Shown: one piece after another, positions 13,097 to 15,086 of the stretch
Layout of the letters: each line of letters opens with the position of its first letter
How positions within the stretch are numbered: the first letter of the stretch is position 1
From: CAZEJK01 sp964512045
GTDB lineage: Bacteria > Acidobacteriota > Thermoanaerobaculia > Thermoanaerobaculales > Sulfomarinibacteraceae
DNA length: 15,086 bases
Reading direction: 5' to 3'
Assembly: GCA_964512045.1 (NCBI GenBank)
Contig: CAZEJK010000127.1
Location: 1-15,086 of the forward strand
Made by a program: the position numbers and the translations under genes
The notes under the pieces: generated by a model
Database searches by the model: none
What the model was told of the DNA's origin: nothing
Seen by the model: only the letters and a program-made list of their open reading frames with translations

Positions 13097-14812
13097 CTAC
13101 AGATCGCTCTCCAACCCGAGCGCTGCCATCCGCCGGTAGATGGTGGAGCGGCCGATGCCCAGGTCGCTGGCGGCCTTGCTGATGTTGCCCTCGGCTCTCT
13201 CGATGGCGGTCTGGATCGCGCGGCGCTCCGCCGACTCGATGATCGCCGTCAACGTGGCCGGTGGGCGACCGGCCGGTGCCGTGCGGATCGGCTCCATCAG
13301 CAGGGAGCGCTCGACGAGCTGTCCGTCCTCCAGGAACAGCGCGGCGCGAGCCATCTCGCGCTCGAGCTGACGGATGTTGCCGGGCCAGTGGTACGCCTGG
13401 AGTGCGGCCATCGCAGCTCGCGAGATGCCGACCGAGCTCAGGCTCCGGCGGCGTGCTTCCCGGGCCAGGAAGTGGGCCGCCAGGTTCGGAATATCTGCCG
13501 GCCGCTCACTCAGCGGTGGCAGCTTGACCTCCCAGTCGGCAATGCGGTGGTACAGGTCGCTTCGAAACGAACCGGTGTTGAGCATGGTGTGGAGGTCCTG
13601 ATTGGTGGCAGACAGGATCCGGACGCGGGCCGGGCGCGGCTGCCGCGCGCCGATGCGGTACACCTCACCCTCATGCAGGACGCGCAGAATCTTGGCCTGG
13701 GTCTCGAGGGCCATGTCGCCGATTTCGTCCAGGAACAGCGTTCCGCCGTCAGCCAGCTCGAACTTCCCGGGGCGGGGATCGACACCGGTCGCGGTACCGC
13801 GCTCGATCCCGAACAGCTCCGCCTCGAGGAGATCGCGCGGGAGTGCAGCACAGTTGAGTGGCACGAACGGGCCGTTGCAGCGTGGTGAGGCGGTGTGGAT
13901 GTAGCGGGCGAGGACCTCCTTGCCGGTACCCGAGTCGCCGCGGATGAGGACGCCGATCTCCCCTTGGGCGACGCGTGCGGCGTCGGCGTAGATCTGATGA
14001 ACCGTCGGTGTCAGGGTCGCAGGCTCCGGTAGTGCAGGGATCTCCGTCGGGATCGCCGGACGGTGCTGAGGATCGGTCGGCGGTCCGGCCAGCGAGATCA
14101 ACGTCGTGCACGCGTGCACCAAGGCGGCGTAGCCACGCTCCTGAGCGACGGAGGCGAAGGCGATGCGGACCTTCAACGGCTGACCGACCACATCGAGCTC
14201 GAACGGAGGAGTCGTCGTGGTCGCGATGCTGCTGCGCGCCGCCGTGAACACCACCCCTTCGCCCGCGGTCTCGCTGGCGAGGACCTCGATGGAAAGGCAC
14301 GGCACCGACTCGAAGATCGCATGCGCAACGACCTGGGCCATCTCCTCTGGAGTCGCACCGCGAGCCAGCTTCTGGAGGAGCTCTGGGAGATGGACGAGGG
14401 TGAACTGCTTCACCGCCTCGAGGGAAGCGGTCGGAGGGGTGTCGCCCTCGCTCGTCACCCTCTGCGCAGGTGGCCGTTTGGTTCGAGGTTCCACCGTGAC
14501 AGCGGCTTCGAGATCCGCATCGGCCACCTGCTCGAGCTCGGCGTCGACGCCACCGAAGGTGACGGCGATGCCTGGAGGAAGCAGGTACGGTTCGCTGAGC
14601 CGTTGTCCCGCCACGAATGTTCCGTTGGTGGACTCGAGATCCTCCACCTCGATGGCGCCGTCAAGACGTCGGAGACGGGCGTGCCGGCGGGAGATCGTGA
14701 AGTGGTTGACCTGGACGTCGCACTCAGGTGCCGAGCCCAGGATCAGCTCCCCGTCCTGAATAGGAAATCGCAGGGACCGGCCGTCGAATCGGATGACCAG
14801 ACGGAGCGTCAT
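13097..14812 (-). CDS. FHA-GAF-AAA+-Fis transcriptional regulator lacking a GAFTGA loop
   Basis: 571 residues from ATG 14812, with AGGA about 8 bases upstream. Residues 1-98 are an FHA phosphothreonine-binding domain (GSAPECD 26-32, SRRHARL 41-47, STNGTF 61-66). Residues 133-243 are GAF-like. Residues 268-500 are a sigma-54-activator-type AAA+ domain: Walker A GDSGTGKE (292-299), Walker B GGTLFLDE (356-363), FRSDLYHR (416-423), WPGNIRQLE (476-484). Residues 522-568 are a Fis-type helix-turn-helix (EGNISKAASDLGIGRSTIY). The loop that should read GAFTGA is GTATGV (339-344), losing the Phe that contacts sigma-54. It may therefore regulate without sigma-54 remodelling, or use a variant loop. The FHA domain suggests control by a Ser/Thr kinase such as the one at 7757. 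The fibre gene follows 41 bases downstream on the same strand. Confidence 0.9.
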   Translation of the reverse strand: MTLRLVIRFDGRSLRFPIQDGELILGSAPECDVQVNHFTISRRHARLRRLDGAIEVEDLESTNGTFVAGQRLSEPYLLPPGIAVTFGGVDAELEQVADADLEAAVTVEPRTKRPPAQRVTSEGDTPPTASLEAVKQFTLVHLPELLQKLARGATPEEMAQVVAHAIFESVPCLSIEVLASETAGEGVVFTAARSSIATTTTPPFELDVVGQPLKVRIAFASVAQERGYAALVHACTTLISLAGPPTDPQHRPAIPTEIPALPEPATLTPTVHQIYADAARVAQGEIGVLIRGDSGTGKEVLARYIHTASPRCNGPFVPLNCAALPRDLLEAELFGIERGTATGVDPRPGKFELADGGTLFLDEIGDMALETQAKILRVLHEGEVYRIGARQPRPARVRILSATNQDLHTMLNTGSFRSDLYHRIADWEVKLPPLSERPADIPNLAAHFLAREARRRSLSSVGISRAAMAALQAYHWPGNIRQLEREMARAALFLEDGQLVERSLLMEPIRTAPAGRPPATLTAIIESAERRAIQTAIERAEGNISKAASDLGIGRSTIYRRMAALGLESDL

Positions 14813-15074
14813 ATGCTGTTCCTGCCGAGGGTCCTATGGTCCGTGGTTGGAGCCACAGAGCTGACCGGTGGGACCGTGCTCCGGCTCAGTTGGGGATGCA
14901 AGACGTTCATGGTGTGTTCACTGTTCCGCGCTCCGTTCTGTCCATCGTACCGCAGCCGGACCTGCCGACATCCGCGATGCTGCGCAGGGGGCCCGATCGC
15001 CTCCACCGCCACCGCGTCGCGGTCAGCGATGAGGCGTTGGGTTTTCGTTCTCCCTCCCACCCAGTCTCACTCGC
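14813..15074. other. Upstream region of the FHA regulator gene
   Basis: 262 bases with no gene I can support. A minus-strand frame (14809-15060) overlaps the regulator start but has random-looking composition. The region presumably carries divergent promoters for the regulator and for a plus-strand gene just past the window; no hexamers are clear. Confidence 0.35.
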
Positions 15075-15079
15075 AGGAG
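15075..15079 (+). promoter_or_regulatory. Likely ribosome binding site of a gene starting beyond the window
   Basis: AGGAG ends 7 bases before the window edge, the right distance for a plus-strand start codon at about 15087. This would be a gene divergent from the FHA regulator. It is a guess from spacing only. Confidence 0.35.
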
Positions 15080-15086
15080 CAACGAC

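Noticed and set aside
14809..15060. 83-codon minus-strand frame overlapping the FHA regulator start (ATGA)
   Set aside because: The overlap is suggestive, but composition is random-like and there is no ribosome site or motif.
1..15086. tRNA, rRNA or CRISPR arrays
   Set aside because: No cloverleaf-like segments, rRNA blocks or regularly spaced direct repeats were seen on either strand.

Overview
The window is GC-rich, densely coded bacterial chromosome. Its content is a long Ser/Thr kinase with TPRs, a sensor-type PP2C phosphatase, an FHA-AAA+ regulator, mosaic exported fibre-like proteins and a bacterial MRJP/yellow-type lipoprotein. That mix resembles Acidobacteriota (Thermoanaerobaculia-like) or Myxococcota-type genomes. 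The assignment is inferred from gene families, not from a marker gene.

Layout. Positions 74-1600 (minus) hold a solitary, divergent MurE ligase. Positions 1790-2161 (minus) hold an orphan C-terminal piece of a beta-helix surface protein, followed by a terminator-like hairpin. Positions 2402-3475 (minus) encode a multi-pass membrane sensor with a coiled coil and a four-cysteine CxxCKKIRD tail. Positions 3533-4071 (minus) hold a decayed ridA (YjgF) gene, split by a 180-bp element with 16-bp perfect terminal inverted repeats and a TAA duplication, a clean MITE-like insertion. Positions 4228-4613 hold no gene I can support. Positions 4614-5735 (plus) encode an MRJP/yellow-family lipoprotein. Positions 5815-7611 (minus) encode a membrane SpoIIE/PP2C phosphatase whose sensor propeller is much shortened. 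It diverges from a 1026-residue Ser/Thr kinase-TPR protein at 7757-10837 (plus). That kinase overlaps tail to tail with a fibre-like mosaic protein at 10809-13055 (minus), which has no signal peptide. Positions 13097-14812 (minus) encode an FHA-GAF-AAA+-Fis regulator whose sigma-54 contact loop is not GAFTGA. The last 12 bases look like a ribosome binding site for a plus-strand gene beyond the window.

Working together. The kinase (writer), the PP2C phosphatase (possible eraser) and the FHA regulator (phosphothreonine reader) within about 9 kb suggest one phospho-signalling neighbourhood. The kinase and phosphatase share a 145-bp divergent promoter region with an AT-rich palindrome. The link is inference from position and domain logic.

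The least explained features are non-coding. A 30-bp core repeat occurs three times (2391-2420, 4198-4227 inverted, 13055-13084). The first copy supplies the final codons of the sensor gene. Together with the 180-bp insertion, the broken ridA, the orphan beta-helix tail and the clipped fibre gene, it marks 1.6-4.6 kb and the 13.05-kb junction as rearranged sequence.
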